Shown piece after piece: positions 22,671-30,505 of a stretch of 32,766 nucleotides of DNA; the stretch's first letter is position 1, and the number at the start of each line of letters is the position of its first letter. The stretch is from NCBI GenBank assembly GCA_964560355.1, contig CAZLLI010000029.1, positions 1-32,766 on the forward strand, read 5' to 3'. Source of the DNA: JAKEHA01 sp964560355 (lineage in GTDB: Bacteria > Krumholzibacteriota > Krumholzibacteriia > WVZY01 > JAKEHA01). Below the pieces are notes generated by a model. The model searched no databases. It was given only the letters and a program-made list of their open reading frames with translations, and was not told where the DNA came from. Both the position numbers and the translations under genes were made by a program.

Positions 22671-23300
22671 CTACCCGGACTTCTTGGGAGCCGTGCGCTT
22701 GCTGGAACCGGCGCTCTTCTTGGTGTCGGCCTTCTGCTTGGCCGGCTTGGCCGTCTTCTCCTTCGCGACCTTGGCGGGCTTGGCCTTCTTTTCCTTCTTG
22801 GGCTTGGCTTCCGACGCTTCCGCCTTCTCCTTGCCCTTGCCGCCCTTCGCCGTTTCTTCGGTCGCGGTCGCTTCGACGACGCCCTTCATCATCGGCTTCT
22901 TGCTGGCCTCGGAGTCGACCAACTCGAGCACGACCATGCGCGCGTTGTCGCCCACTCGCGTCTGGTCCAGGCGGATGATGCGCGTATAGCCGCCGTTCCG
23001 CTCCATGTACAAGGGAGCGAGCTGGTCGAAGAGCTTGCGCAGCACGACCGTGCTGCGCACGTAGCGACCGGCTTCGCGCCAATGCGCGAGTGCCACGCCC
23101 GCGGCGCCGTTCTTGTGCGCCGTGTGGCCCTTCTTGGCGCGCGTGATGAGCTTCTCCGCGACGCGGCGCGCCTCCTTGGCCTTGGGCGCCGTCGTCGTGA
23201 TGCGCTCGGTGGCGAACAGCGACGTCACCATGCTGCGCATCATGGCGCGACGGTGGGCGGCGGTGCGGCCGAGCTTGCGATGATCCTTCTGGTGTCTCAT
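22671..23300 (-). CDS. rplQ: 50S ribosomal protein L17 (bL17) with long Lys/Ala-rich C-terminal extension
   Basis: A large-subunit protein at the peptide-exit side, last ribosomal gene of the alpha operon. Residues 1-129 are the normal bL17 fold (MRHQKDHRKLGRTAAHRRAM, FATERITTTAPKAKEARR, NGGYTRIIRLDQTRVGDNARMV). Residues 131-209 are a low-complexity, Lys/Ala/Glu-rich tail, so the protein is about 80 residues longer than usual. The ribosome binding site AGAGGAT sits between the start codon and a structured intergenic element at 23322-23415. Confidence 0.96.
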   Translation of the reverse strand: MRHQKDHRKLGRTAAHRRAMMRSMVTSLFATERITTTAPKAKEARRVAEKLITRAKKGHTAHKNGAAGVALAHWREAGRYVRSTVVLRKLFDQLAPLYMERNGGYTRIIRLDQTRVGDNARMVVLELVDSEASKKPMMKGVVEATATEETAKGGKGKEKAEASEAKPKKEKKAKPAKVAKEKTAKPAKQKADTKKSAGSSKRTAPKKSG

Positions 23301-23321
23301 TGCATATCCTCTTGTCTAGTC

Positions 23322-23415
23322 GGGGATGTCGTAGCTTCGTCCTCCGCTCAGGTCCTCGCGCGAGACATTTGGTATCGCGCTGCGGAAATCGCGTCGGACG
23401 AACTACGACATCCCC
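23322..23415 (-). ncRNA. Structured intergenic element, copy 1 (between rpoA and rplQ)
   Basis: Outer stem of 20 bp with one bulged base: GGGGATGTCGTAG pairs with CTACGACATCCCC, and TTCGTCC with GGACGAA. Inside are stem TCCGC/GCGGA and stem GCGCGA/TCGCGC, with asymmetric conserved loops. The core 23343-23396 is nearly identical to copy 2 at 32001-32062, while the outer arms differ in sequence yet both pair. It ends 21 bases before the rplQ start codon. Confidence 0.65.
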
Positions 23416-23421
23416 TCACGC

Positions 23422-24498
23422 CTAGGCGTTCTCGGCCTCGGCCGCGATATCGGAGTCGTCGTCGGTGTCGTTGTCGATCTCGTCGTCGGTCATCGGCGCC
23501 GCCGGCATGGCCGGCTTGGGCGCGCGCCCGCCGAGGAGCGCGTCGATGTCCATGCCCAGGCTCAAGCCCATGCCGGAGAGAATCTCCGTGATCTCCTTCA
23601 AGCTCTGCTTGCCGAAGTTGCGGTACTTGAGCATCTCGGCTTCGCTGCGACGAACCAGGTCGCCGAGCGTCTTGATGTTCGCGCGACGCAGGCAGTTGCC
23701 CGAGCGCACCGACAGCTCCAGCTCTTCGACGCTGCGGCCCAAGAGCTCGCGCAAGCGGTCGCGCTCTTCGTCGACCACGGGCTCCTGCGCTTCCATCGGG
23801 GCTTCGTCGAACTTGATGAAGAGGACCATGTGGTCCTTCAGGATCTTGGCCGCGAACCCGAGCGCGTCCTCTGGTGTCACGCTGCCGTTGGTCGTGATCT
23901 CGAGGATCAAGCGGTCGTAGTCCGTGCGCTGGCCGACGCGGGTGTTCTCCACCGTGTACGCCACCTTGCGGATGGGCGAGAAGTTCGCGTCCATCGGGAT
24001 CAGGCCGATGTCGTAGTCGCCGAGGTCGTGCGCCTCGCCGGGGATGTAGCCGCGGCCGTGGCCGACCAGGATGTCCATCTCGACTTCGACGTTCTCCGAC
24101 GCCGTGCACAGCACGAGGTCCTTGTTGACGATCTCGATGTCGGGGTCTTCGGTGATGTCGCCGGCGCGAATCGGACCCTGCTTGGTGACCCTGAGCTTCA
24201 GGAACTTGGGATCGTCGTTGTGCATCACGACGACGAGCTGCTTCAAGTTCAGCACCACGTCGGTGACGTCGTCGACGACACCCGGGATGTTCGAGAGCTC
24301 GTGCAGCACGCCCTTGATGCGCACCGCCGACACCGCCGCGCCCTGGATGGACGACAGCAGCGTGCGACGAAGCGCGTTGCCGAGGGTGAGCCCGAAGCCG
24401 CGCTCCAGGGGCTCCACGATGAAGCGCGCGTTGGTGGGCGTGGCGGTCGCGTCGTCGCGAAGGATTTCCTTCGGCATCAGTAGATTACGCCATTTCAT
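23422..24498 (-). CDS. rpoA: RNA polymerase alpha subunit
   Basis: A 358-residue alpha subunit that scaffolds RNA polymerase assembly and contacts promoters and activators. The N-terminal domain is seen at PLERGFGLTLGNALRRTLLSS and VLHELSNIPGVVDDVTDV; the C-terminal domain at SVRSGNCLRRANIKTLGDLVRRSEAEML and NFGKQSLKEI. An acidic tail of about 25 residues follows. The ATG at 24498 has GGAGG 9 bases upstream. Standard position between rpsD and rplQ. Confidence 0.98.
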   Translation of the reverse strand: MKWRNLLMPKEILRDDATATPTNARFIVEPLERGFGLTLGNALRRTLLSSIQGAAVSAVRIKGVLHELSNIPGVVDDVTDVVLNLKQLVVVMHNDDPKFLKLRVTKQGPIRAGDITEDPDIEIVNKDLVLCTASENVEVEMDILVGHGRGYIPGEAHDLGDYDIGLIPMDANFSPIRKVAYTVENTRVGQRTDYDRLILEITTNGSVTPEDALGFAAKILKDHMVLFIKFDEAPMEAQEPVVDEERDRLRELLGRSVEELELSVRSGNCLRRANIKTLGDLVRRSEAEMLKYRNFGKQSLKEITEILSGMGLSLGMDIDALLGGRAPKPAMPAAPMTDDEIDNDTDDDSDIAAEAENA

Positions 24499-24528
24499 GC
24501 TTCCGTTCCTCCTGCCTGCGAGCCCTCT

Positions 24529-24534
24529 ATTATA
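24529..24534 (-). promoter_or_regulatory. Possible internal promoter -10 ahead of rpoA
   Basis: A consensus TATAAT lies in the 51-base rpsD-rpoA gap, inside a small hairpin (GAG/CTC and CCC/GGG pairs). No good -35 is visible at 16-18 bases, so promoter activity is uncertain. Confidence 0.3.
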
Positions 24535-24549
24535 GGGACTCGCGGGTGA

Positions 24550-25179
24550 TTACTTCGAGTAAAGCTCGACGATCAGCTGTTCGTCCACCGGAACCGGGAT
24601 CACGTCGCGGCTCGGAATGTCGGTGAACACGCCTTCGAGCTTGTTCGTGTCGAGGTCCAAATACGGCACGGCCTGGCGGGCGTCGACGTTCTTGATCGCC
24701 TCGCGAATGATGAACAGGTCGCGGCTCTTTCCGTGCGGCGCGATGCGGTCGCCCGGCTGCACCAGGTAGCTGGGAATGTTGACCTTCTTCCCGTTGACCT
24801 CGAAGTGGTTGTGACGAATGAGCTGGCGCGCCTGCGCGCGCGAGGTCGTGAAGCCCAGCCGGTACACCACGTTGTCCAGACGGCGCTCGAGCAGCTGCAA
24901 GAGCGTCGTGCCGGTGATGCCCTTGGTGGCAGCCGCCTTGTGGAAGTAATTGCGGAACTGCCGTTCGAGCAAGCCGTAGGTCTTGCGCAGCTTCTGCTTC
25001 TCGCGCAGCTGTACGTTGTACTTCGACGACTTTCTCACCCGCGCCTTGCCGTGCTGGCCCGGCGGGGAGTTGCGCTTCTCGATGGCGCACTTGTTGGAGT
25101 AGCAACGGTCGCCCTTCAAGAAGAGCTTTTCGCCCTCTCGACGGCACAGCTTGCACTTCGCGTCACGATACCTAGCCAT
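24550..25179 (-). CDS. rpsD: 30S ribosomal protein S4 (uS4)
   Basis: A 209-residue primary 16S rRNA binder that nucleates 30S assembly; in many bacteria it also represses its own operon. MARYRDAKCKLCRREGEKLFLKG with a later C-x5-C gives a four-Cys zinc-binding N-terminus, and the S4 RNA-binding domain is RRLDNVVYRLGFTTSRAQARQLIRHNHFEVNGKK in broken form across the middle. Ends with the usual VELYSK. Lies between rpsK and rpoA in the standard order. Confidence 0.98.
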   Translation of the reverse strand: MARYRDAKCKLCRREGEKLFLKGDRCYSNKCAIEKRNSPPGQHGKARVRKSSKYNVQLREKQKLRKTYGLLERQFRNYFHKAAATKGITGTTLLQLLERRLDNVVYRLGFTTSRAQARQLIRHNHFEVNGKKVNIPSYLVQPGDRIAPHGKSRDLFIIREAIKNVDARQAVPYLDLDTNKLEGVFTDIPSRDVIPVPVDEQLIVELYSK

Positions 25180-25206
25180 TCATCCTCCAAGCGGGTAGCC
25201 GCGAGG

Positions 25207-25623
25207 CTACACGCGCCGTCTCTTCCGCGGACGGCATCCGTTGTGCGGCTGGGGCGTGCAGTCCTTGACCGCGGTCACTTCCAGCCCCGCCGCGCGCAGC
25301 GACCGAATCGCGGCCTCGCGGCCCGCGCCCGGTCCCTTGATCCACGCTTCCACTTTACGCATTCCCAATTCCAGCGCTTCGCGCGCGCAGCGCTCGGCCG
25401 CCAGCTGGGCGGCGAACGGCGTGCTCTTGCGCGAGCCCTTGAAGCCCACCATGCCGGGGCTGGCCCACGACACCACGGCCCCCGTCGAATCGGTGATGGT
25501 CACGATGGTGTTGTTGAACGTCGACTTGATGTGCGCGACACCGTAGGCGTCGACCTTCTTGAGCTTCTTCTTGCCCGAACCCGGGCGCTTGCCGCCGGTC
25601 TTCTTTGGTTCGTTCGTCGTCAA
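25207..25623 (-). CDS. rpsK: 30S ribosomal protein S11 (uS11)
   Basis: A 138-residue protein of the 30S platform that contacts mRNA near the E site. A basic, slightly long N-terminus (KKTGGKRPGSGKKKLKK) precedes the conserved AHIKSTFNNTIVTITD, GFKGSRKSTPFAAQ and the C-terminal PQPHNGCRPRKRRRV. Separated from rpsM by 38 bases with a GGAGG-type site. Confidence 0.98.
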   Translation of the reverse strand: MTTNEPKKTGGKRPGSGKKKLKKVDAYGVAHIKSTFNNTIVTITDSTGAVVSWASPGMVGFKGSRKSTPFAAQLAAERCAREALELGMRKVEAWIKGPGAGREAAIRSLRAAGLEVTAVKDCTPQPHNGCRPRKRRRV

Positions 25624-25661
25624 AGAGATTCCTCCTTACACTCGCCTTGCGCGTCGCACGC

Positions 25662-26042
25662 TTACTTGGACGGCGCCTTCTTCTTGCCCACGCCCGGACG
25701 CACCTTCGGGCCCTTGCGCGTGCGCGCGTTGGTGCGCGTGCGCTGGCCGCGCACCGGGAGATTCAACCGGTGGCGTCGTCCGCGATAACAATTGATGTCG
25801 ATCAGGCGCTTGATATTGAAGCTCAAGTCGGTGCGCAATTCGCCTTCGACCTTGAACTCGTTCTCGATGATGCCGCGCAGCTTGATGCCCTGGTCTTCGC
25901 CCAGGCTCTTCACGCGCGTGTCGGGGCTGATGCCCGCCTTCTCGCAAATGATCGCCGCCGAGTGCGACCCGATGCCGAAGATGTACGTGAGCGCCACGAC
26001 GACGCGCTTTTCGTTCGGAATGTCTACGCCTGCGATACGCAT
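25662..26042 (-). CDS. rpsM: 30S ribosomal protein S13 (uS13)
   Basis: A 126-residue protein of the 30S head that forms bridges to the 50S subunit and touches the P-site tRNA through its basic tail. Conserved MRIAGVDIPNEKRVVVALTY, a helix-two-turn-helix region, and RGRRHRLNLPVRGQRTRTNAR near the end; a Lys-rich tail follows. First gene of the alpha-operon set after rpmJ. Confidence 0.98.
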   Translation of the reverse strand: MRIAGVDIPNEKRVVVALTYIFGIGSHSAAIICEKAGISPDTRVKSLGEDQGIKLRGIIENEFKVEGELRTDLSFNIKRLIDINCYRGRRHRLNLPVRGQRTRTNARTRKGPKVRPGVGKKKAPSK

Positions 26043-26052
26043 GTTTCTCCTC

Positions 26053-26166
26053 TTAGCCTTGGCGCTGCTTGTGGCGCTTGTGCTTGCAAATCACGCGCAG
26101 CACGCCCTTGCGCCGGATCAGTTTGCAGTCCGGACAAATCTTCTTGATCGACGTTCTGACTTTCAT
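26053..26166 (-). CDS. rpmJ: 50S ribosomal protein L36 (bL36), zinc type
   Basis: A 37-residue protein, small enough to be missed by automatic calls. It reads MKVRTSIKKICPDCKLIRRK, then GVLRVICKHKRHKQRQG. The C-x2-C, later Cys and His make the zinc-ribbon (C+) form, suggesting growth with adequate zinc or no paralogue exchange. Placed between infA and rpsM as in most bacteria. Confidence 0.97.
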   Translation of the reverse strand: MKVRTSIKKICPDCKLIRRKGVLRVICKHKRHKQRQG

Positions 26167-26177
26167 GGCTCAATCCT

Positions 26178-26396
26178 CTACTTGTATCGATACACGATCC
26201 GGCCCTTGGTCGGATCGTACGCGGAAATCTCCAAGGTCACGCGATCCCCGGGCAGGATCTTAATGAAATGCATCCGCATCTTTCCGGACACGTGGGCGAG
26301 CACGATGTGCTTGTTCGCCAATTCCACCCGGAACATCGTGTTCGGCAACGCCTCGACGACGGTCCCTTCGACGGTAATACTGTCGTCCTTCGGCAT
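26178..26396 (-). CDS. infA: Translation initiation factor IF-1
   Basis: A 72-residue OB-fold protein that binds the 30S A site during initiation and works with IF-2 and IF-3. Conserved blocks: EGTVVEALPNTMFRVEL, HVSGKMRMHFIKILPGDRV and the C-terminal GRIVYRYK. The AGGAG site upstream lies in the 7-base gap after map. Confidence 0.98.
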   Translation of the reverse strand: MPKDDSITVEGTVVEALPNTMFRVELANKHIVLAHVSGKMRMHFIKILPGDRVTLEISAYDPTKGRIVYRYK

Positions 26397-26403
26397 TCTC
26401 CTC

Positions 26404-27147
26404 CTATCGCGTCAAAATGCGGGGGCCGTCTTTGGTCACGGCCACCGTGTCTTCAAAGTGCGCCGACAACTTGCGATCGGCGGTGACGATGGTCCAGCCG
26501 TCTTCCAGCGTGAACACGTCGGCGGTGCCGACATTCACCATGGGCTCGATCGCGAGCACCATGCCTTCTTCGAGCAGCGGCCCCTGGTGGGGCGGCCCGA
26601 AGTTGGGCACCTGGGGGTCTTCGTGCATGCGCTTGCCGATGCCGTGACCCACCAGCGACCTCACCACCGCGAATCCACTCTTGCGCGCGCGAGCTTCCAC
26701 CGCGTGCGAAATATCCGTCAGGCGGTTGCCGGGTCGCGCCTGGTCGATGCCCTTCTGCAGCGCGTCCCACGTCGTCTCGAGCAGCTTCTCGGCATCCTTG
26801 CTGATGCGCCCGACCGGAATCGTGCGCGCCGAGTCGACGTAGTAACCGTCCTTGTAGACGCCGATGTCGAGTCCGACCACGTCGCCTTCGGCGAACGTGC
26901 GGTCGTCGGGAATCCCGTGCACGACCTCCTCGTTGACCGAGATGCACGTCGACGCGGGATAGCCGTGGAAGCCCTTGAAGGCCGGCTTCCCGCCCCGCTC
27001 GACGATCAGGTTCTCGATCGCGGCGTCCAATTCCTTGCGCGTGCGCCCGGGCCGGATGAAATCTCGCGCCAGGGCGAAGCACTCGACAACGATGGCGCCG
27101 TTCGCCTCCATGATGTCGATCTCGTCGAGCGTCTTGAGCATGATCAT
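26404..27147 (-). CDS. map: Methionine aminopeptidase, type I
   Basis: A dinuclear metalloprotease that removes the N-terminal Met from new proteins. About 247 residues. Metal ligands are seen in order: Asp in GLDIGVYKDG, Asp in YYVDSART, His in LVGHGIGKRMHE, Glu in LAIEPMVN and Glu in AHFEDTVAV. ATG codons at 27147 and 27141 both open the frame. No Cys/zinc-finger N-terminal extension. Lies 18 bases after adk. Confidence 0.97.
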   Translation of the reverse strand: MIMLKTLDEIDIMEANGAIVVECFALARDFIRPGRTRKELDAAIENLIVERGGKPAFKGFHGYPASTCISVNEEVVHGIPDDRTFAEGDVVGLDIGVYKDGYYVDSARTIPVGRISKDAEKLLETTWDALQKGIDQARPGNRLTDISHAVEARARKSGFAVVRSLVGHGIGKRMHEDPQVPNFGPPHQGPLLEEGMVLAIEPMVNVGTADVFTLEDGWTIVTADRKLSAHFEDTVAVTKDGPRILTR

Positions 27148-27165
27148 GCTGGTGCCCGTCCCCGG

Positions 27166-27816
27166 CTACGACAAGATACGCTCGATCGCCTTCGTCACGT
27201 CGTCGACCGGCAAATCGCCGTCGATCACGTGCGTCGCGACGCGTCCCCGATAGTGATCCAAGATGGGGCGCGTCTGCGCTTCGTACACGTCCAGCCGTTT
27301 CGCGATCGTCTCGGGACGATCGTCTTCGCGCTGGACCACCTTGCCGCCGCACTTGTCGCACACGCCGTCGACGCGCGACGGGTTGTGCTTCACGTGGTAG
27401 ACGGTCTTGCAATTCGTGCAGGTCCGTCGACCCGACAGCCTCTCGATCACCGCGTCGCGACTCGCGTCGAGCACGATGATGGCGTCGATCCGCGAGCGCG
27501 TCTCGGCGAGGAGCTGATCCAGCCCCTGCGCCTGTCCGACGGTGCGCGGGAACCCGTCCAACAGCCAGCCCGCGAGCGACGCGTCGTTTCGTACCGCCAG
27601 GATCGCGTCGCGCATCAAACCCAGGATGATGTCGTCCGACACCAGCTGGCCCGACGCGAGCACGCTCTCCACTTTCTTGCCGAGCTCGCTCTTGGCGGCG
27701 ACGGCTTCGCGCAACAAGTCTCCGGTCGAAATGTGCCGGAGCTTCAACTGATTCCGCAGCCGTTCGGCTTGCGTGCCCTTCCCGGAACCCGGGGGCCCGA
27801 ACAGCACCAAATTCAT
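27166..27816 (-). CDS. adk: Adenylate kinase, zinc-lid type
   Basis: Converts ATP and AMP into two ADP in the cytoplasm. 216 residues, long form. P-loop GPPGSGKGTQ at the N-terminus, AMP-binding ISTGDLLREA, DGFPRTVGQA, and a lid with C-T-N-C and later C-D-K-C, four cysteines that bind zinc. The ATG at 27816 follows the secY stop codon with no gap. Confidence 0.98.
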   Translation of the reverse strand: MNLVLFGPPGSGKGTQAERLRNQLKLRHISTGDLLREAVAAKSELGKKVESVLASGQLVSDDIILGLMRDAILAVRNDASLAGWLLDGFPRTVGQAQGLDQLLAETRSRIDAIIVLDASRDAVIERLSGRRTCTNCKTVYHVKHNPSRVDGVCDKCGGKVVQREDDRPETIAKRLDVYEAQTRPILDHYRGRVATHVIDGDLPVDDVTKAIERILS

Positions 27817-29130
27817 TTAGCCTCGGCGGCCCTTCAAGCGGCCGTGCTTGACGAAGCCTTCGTAGTGGCGCATCAGGAGGTGCGACTCCACCTGGCGCAG
27901 CGTATCCAGCATCACGCCGACCACGATCAGGAGGCCGGTGCCGCCGAAGTGGAACGGCACGTTGACCTTGGTGATCAGGATGTCGGGCAGCACCGCGATG
28001 AACGCGAGAAAGAACGCGCCCGGCAGCGTGATGCGCGTCAAAATCCGGTCGATGTACTCGGCGGTGCGCTTGCCGGGACGGATGCCCGGGATGAAACCGC
28101 CCGACTTCTTCATGTTGTCCGCGAGGTCCACCGGGTTCAAGACGATCGCGGTATAGAAGTACGTGAAAAAGATGATGATCAGCGAATAGAGCGCGATGTA
28201 GACCCAGTGCCCCGGCGACAGAATCAGGTGCAGCGACTGCAAGAAGGTCACGTTCGGGAACAGCGCCGCGATGGTGCCCGGGAACATGATGAGCGACTGC
28301 GCGAAGATGATCGGAATCACGCCCGCGATGTTGACCGAGAGCGGGATGTGGCTCGCCTGCCCGCCGTACACGCGGCGGCCCACCACGCGCTTGGCGTACT
28401 GGACCGGGATGCGTCGCTGGCCTTGCGTCACGAAGATGACGCCGGCGATGATGGCGATCATCAGCAAGAGAATGATGACGAGCTTGAACGGCGTCATCTG
28501 GCCCAGCGTGACCGCGCGATACGTGTTGAGCGCGTCGATCGGGTAGCGCGCCAGAATTCCGATCGTGATGATGAGCGAGATGCCGTTGCCGATGCCGCGG
28601 TCGTTGATCTGCTCGCCAAGCCACATCACGAAGATGGTGCCCGCGGTCAGCGTCAGCACGGTCAGCAAGCGGAAGCCCCAGCCCGGGAACATCACCGCCG
28701 ACTGGCCGCTCGGGCCGGTCATGCTCTCCAGGAAGATCGCGATGCCGAAGCCCTGCACGATCGACAGCACCACGGTGCCGTAGCGCGTGTATTGGGTGAT
28801 CTTCTTGCGTCCCTCTTCGCCTTCCTTCGCGAGCTTCTCGAAATACGGAACCACGGCCTGGAACAGCTGCAGAATGATCGACGCGCTGATGTACGGCATG
28901 ATGCCGAGCGCGAAGATGGTCGCCTTCTCCAGGTTGCCGCCCGCGAAGAGGTCGTACAGGCCGAGGATCGTCCCGCGCTGGCGGGCGAAGAACTCGGTCA
29001 GCACGGAGGCATCGACACCCGGCGTCGTGATGTGACTGCCGATGCGATACACGACCAGAAGCCCCAGCGTGAACATCACGCGGCGCTTCAGTTCGGGGAT
29101 GCTGAAGATCTCCTGAATCTTGTTGAACAT
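27817..29130 (-). CDS. secY: Preprotein translocase subunit SecY
   Basis: The pore-forming subunit of the SecYEG translocon. 437 residues with ten membrane segments. Conserved RRVMFTLGLLVVYRIGSHI, the plug region, GIMPYISASIILQLFQAVVPYFEKLAKEGEEGRKKITQYTRY in broken order, and the C-terminal loop RPGKRTAEYIDRILTRITLPG. It must export the many secreted proteins seen elsewhere in the window. Directly upstream of adk. Confidence 0.98.
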   Translation of the reverse strand: MFNKIQEIFSIPELKRRVMFTLGLLVVYRIGSHITTPGVDASVLTEFFARQRGTILGLYDLFAGGNLEKATIFALGIMPYISASIILQLFQAVVPYFEKLAKEGEEGRKKITQYTRYGTVVLSIVQGFGIAIFLESMTGPSGQSAVMFPGWGFRLLTVLTLTAGTIFVMWLGEQINDRGIGNGISLIITIGILARYPIDALNTYRAVTLGQMTPFKLVIILLLMIAIIAGVIFVTQGQRRIPVQYAKRVVGRRVYGGQASHIPLSVNIAGVIPIIFAQSLIMFPGTIAALFPNVTFLQSLHLILSPGHWVYIALYSLIIIFFTYFYTAIVLNPVDLADNMKKSGGFIPGIRPGKRTAEYIDRILTRITLPGAFFLAFIAVLPDILITKVNVPFHFGGTGLLIVVGVMLDTLRQVESHLLMRHYEGFVKHGRLKGRRG

Positions 29131-29165
29131 AATATTGTCAAAGAACGATCAGGAATCGAACCCGT

Positions 29166-29609
29166 CTAGCCGACGAGGTTGACCTGTCCGCCCGCCTTCT
29201 CCACCGCTTCCTTGGCCTTCTTGCTCGCGGCGTGCACCTTGATGGTGAGCGGCTTCTTGAGCTCGCCGTCCGCGAGGAGCTTGACCGGATTGTTCAGGTG
29301 ACGAATGAGTCCCTTCTCGAGCAACGCGTCGACGTCGACGGTCGCGTTGGCCGCGAACCGATCGAGGTCGCCGAGATTGATCACCTGGTAGCCGATCCGA
29401 AAGATGTTGGTGAACCCGCGCTTGGGCAAGCGGCGCTGCAGCGGCATCTGGCCGCCTTCGTACCATGAATGCTTGGTGTTGCCCGTGCGCGACTGGGTAC
29501 CCTTGTGGCCGCGCGTCGACGTCTTGCCGTGGCCGGAGCCCGGGCCGCACCCGATGCGCTTGCGCTTCTTCTTGGAGCCCGCCGCGGGCTTGAGCTCTCC
29601 GAGTCGCAT
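29166..29609 (-). CDS. rplO: 50S ribosomal protein L15 (uL15)
   Basis: A 147-residue late-assembly 50S protein. The start ATG at 29609 opens the canonical MRLGELKPAAGSKKKRKRIG; the frame extends 7 codons further but that overlaps rpmD. The Gly-rich GCGPGSGHGKTSTRGHKG and PLQRRLPKRGF blocks are diagnostic. It begins one base after the rpmD stop. Confidence 0.97.
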   Translation of the reverse strand: MRLGELKPAAGSKKKRKRIGCGPGSGHGKTSTRGHKGTQSRTGNTKHSWYEGGQMPLQRRLPKRGFTNIFRIGYQVINLGDLDRFAANATVDVDALLEKGLIRHLNNPVKLLADGELKKPLTIKVHAASKKAKEAVEKAGGQVNLVG

Positions 29610-29610
29610 G

Positions 29611-29796
29611 TTACTTGCCCTCCTCGACACGTACGAGGTAACGGACCTGATGGATCATGCCGCGCACCTGCGGGGTGTCGGCCTTGACCAGGGTCTGATA
29701 CGTGCGCCGAAAACCGAGCGCCGTCATGGTCTTCTTGTGGAGCGGCGGCACGCCGATGACGCTCTTGATCTGCGTGATGCGAATCTTCTTAGCCAT
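29611..29796 (-). CDS. rpmD: 50S ribosomal protein L30 (uL30)
   Basis: A 61-residue protein. MAKKIRITQIKSVIGVPPLH and TMTALGFRRTYQT are the family pattern; RGMIHQVRYLVRVEE closes the fold. ATG 29796 overlaps the end of rpsE by 8 bases, so translation is coupled. An upstream ATG (29850) would duplicate rpsE sequence and is rejected. Confidence 0.97.
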   Translation of the reverse strand: MAKKIRITQIKSVIGVPPLHKKTMTALGFRRTYQTLVKADTPQVRGMIHQVRYLVRVEEGK

Positions 29797-30481
29797 TCTT
29801 GGCCTCGATTCCGAACAACTGATTGATGGAGATGCCGCGACGCTTGGCAACGTCCTTGGCGCTCTCCAGCTGCTGCAAGGCCGTCATGGTGGCCTTGATC
29901 AGGTTGTGCGGGTTGGTCGAGCCGAGCGACTTCGCGAGCACGTCGCGCACGCCCGCCGACTCCATGATGGCGCGCACGGCGCCGCCCGCGATAACGCCGG
30001 TACCCGGCGTGGCCGGCTTCAAGATCACCTTGCCGGCGCCGAACTTCCCGTACACCTGGTAGGGAATCGTGCCGCCCATCAAGGGCACGCGGATCATGGA
30101 ACGCTTCGCGCTCTCGCCGGCCTTGCGGATGGCGTCGCTGATTTCGTTCGACTTCCCGAGCCCGATGCCGACCCGGCCCATGCCGTCACCGACGCACACC
30201 AGCGCGTTGAAGCTGAAGCGGCGTCCGCCCTTCACGACCTTCGCCACGCGATTGACGTAGACGGTGGTCTCGATGTACTCCGGACCGCCGCGCTCGCGTT
30301 CGCGCTCGCGTGGTCCGCGCCGTCCGCGATCGTCCTTGCCGCGGCCTTGTCCCTGTCCGCCGCCGCGCGGTCCCCTGCGGTCGCCGCCGCGGCCGCCGCG
30401 ATCCGGGCGCGCGGGGCGATCGCCCGGCGACGCCGGCGTCGGCGTGGTGGTCGGTGTGCGTTCGTTGGTTCCGGTTTCCAC
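29789..30481 (-). CDS. rpsE: 30S ribosomal protein S5 (uS5) with Arg/Gly-rich N-terminal extension
   Basis: A 30S protein at the mRNA entry channel that helps decoding accuracy. Residues 67-230 are a normal uS5: YIETTVYVNRVAKVVKGGRR in the double-stranded RNA-binding fold, VGIGLGKSNEISDAIRKA, GGTIPYQVYGKFGAGKVILKPA. Residues 1-66 are a disordered segment rich in Arg, Gly, Pro and Thr, giving 230 residues against about 165 usually. A start inside (after the extension) was considered, but no Met or strong site was seen there. Confidence 0.95.
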   Translation of the reverse strand: METGTNERTPTTTPTPASPGDRPARPDRGGRGGDRRGPRGGGQGQGRGKDDRGRRGPRERERERGGPEYIETTVYVNRVAKVVKGGRRFSFNALVCVGDGMGRVGIGLGKSNEISDAIRKAGESAKRSMIRVPLMGGTIPYQVYGKFGAGKVILKPATPGTGVIAGGAVRAIMESAGVRDVLAKSLGSTNPHNLIKATMTALQQLESAKDVAKRRGISINQLFGIEAKNG

Positions 30482-30505
30482 TAGATCGTCCTCCGAATGA
30501 TTCCG

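Noticed and set aside
23343..23396. Structured element as a hammerhead or twister ribozyme
   Set aside because: The core lacks the CUGAUGA...GAAA strings of hammerheads and the conserved internal loops of twister; no known ribozyme core could be matched by eye.
26453..28624. 723-codon minus-strand frame over secY, adk and map
   Set aside because: It runs in another frame through three well-identified genes and its product is an Arg-rich, repetitive translation typical of frame shadows.
25792..29169. 1125-codon open frame antisense to rpsM through secY
   Set aside because: It is a high-GC shadow: the opposite strand carries perfectly conserved ribosomal-operon genes, and the antisense product is His/Arg/Asp-rich without any domain pattern.
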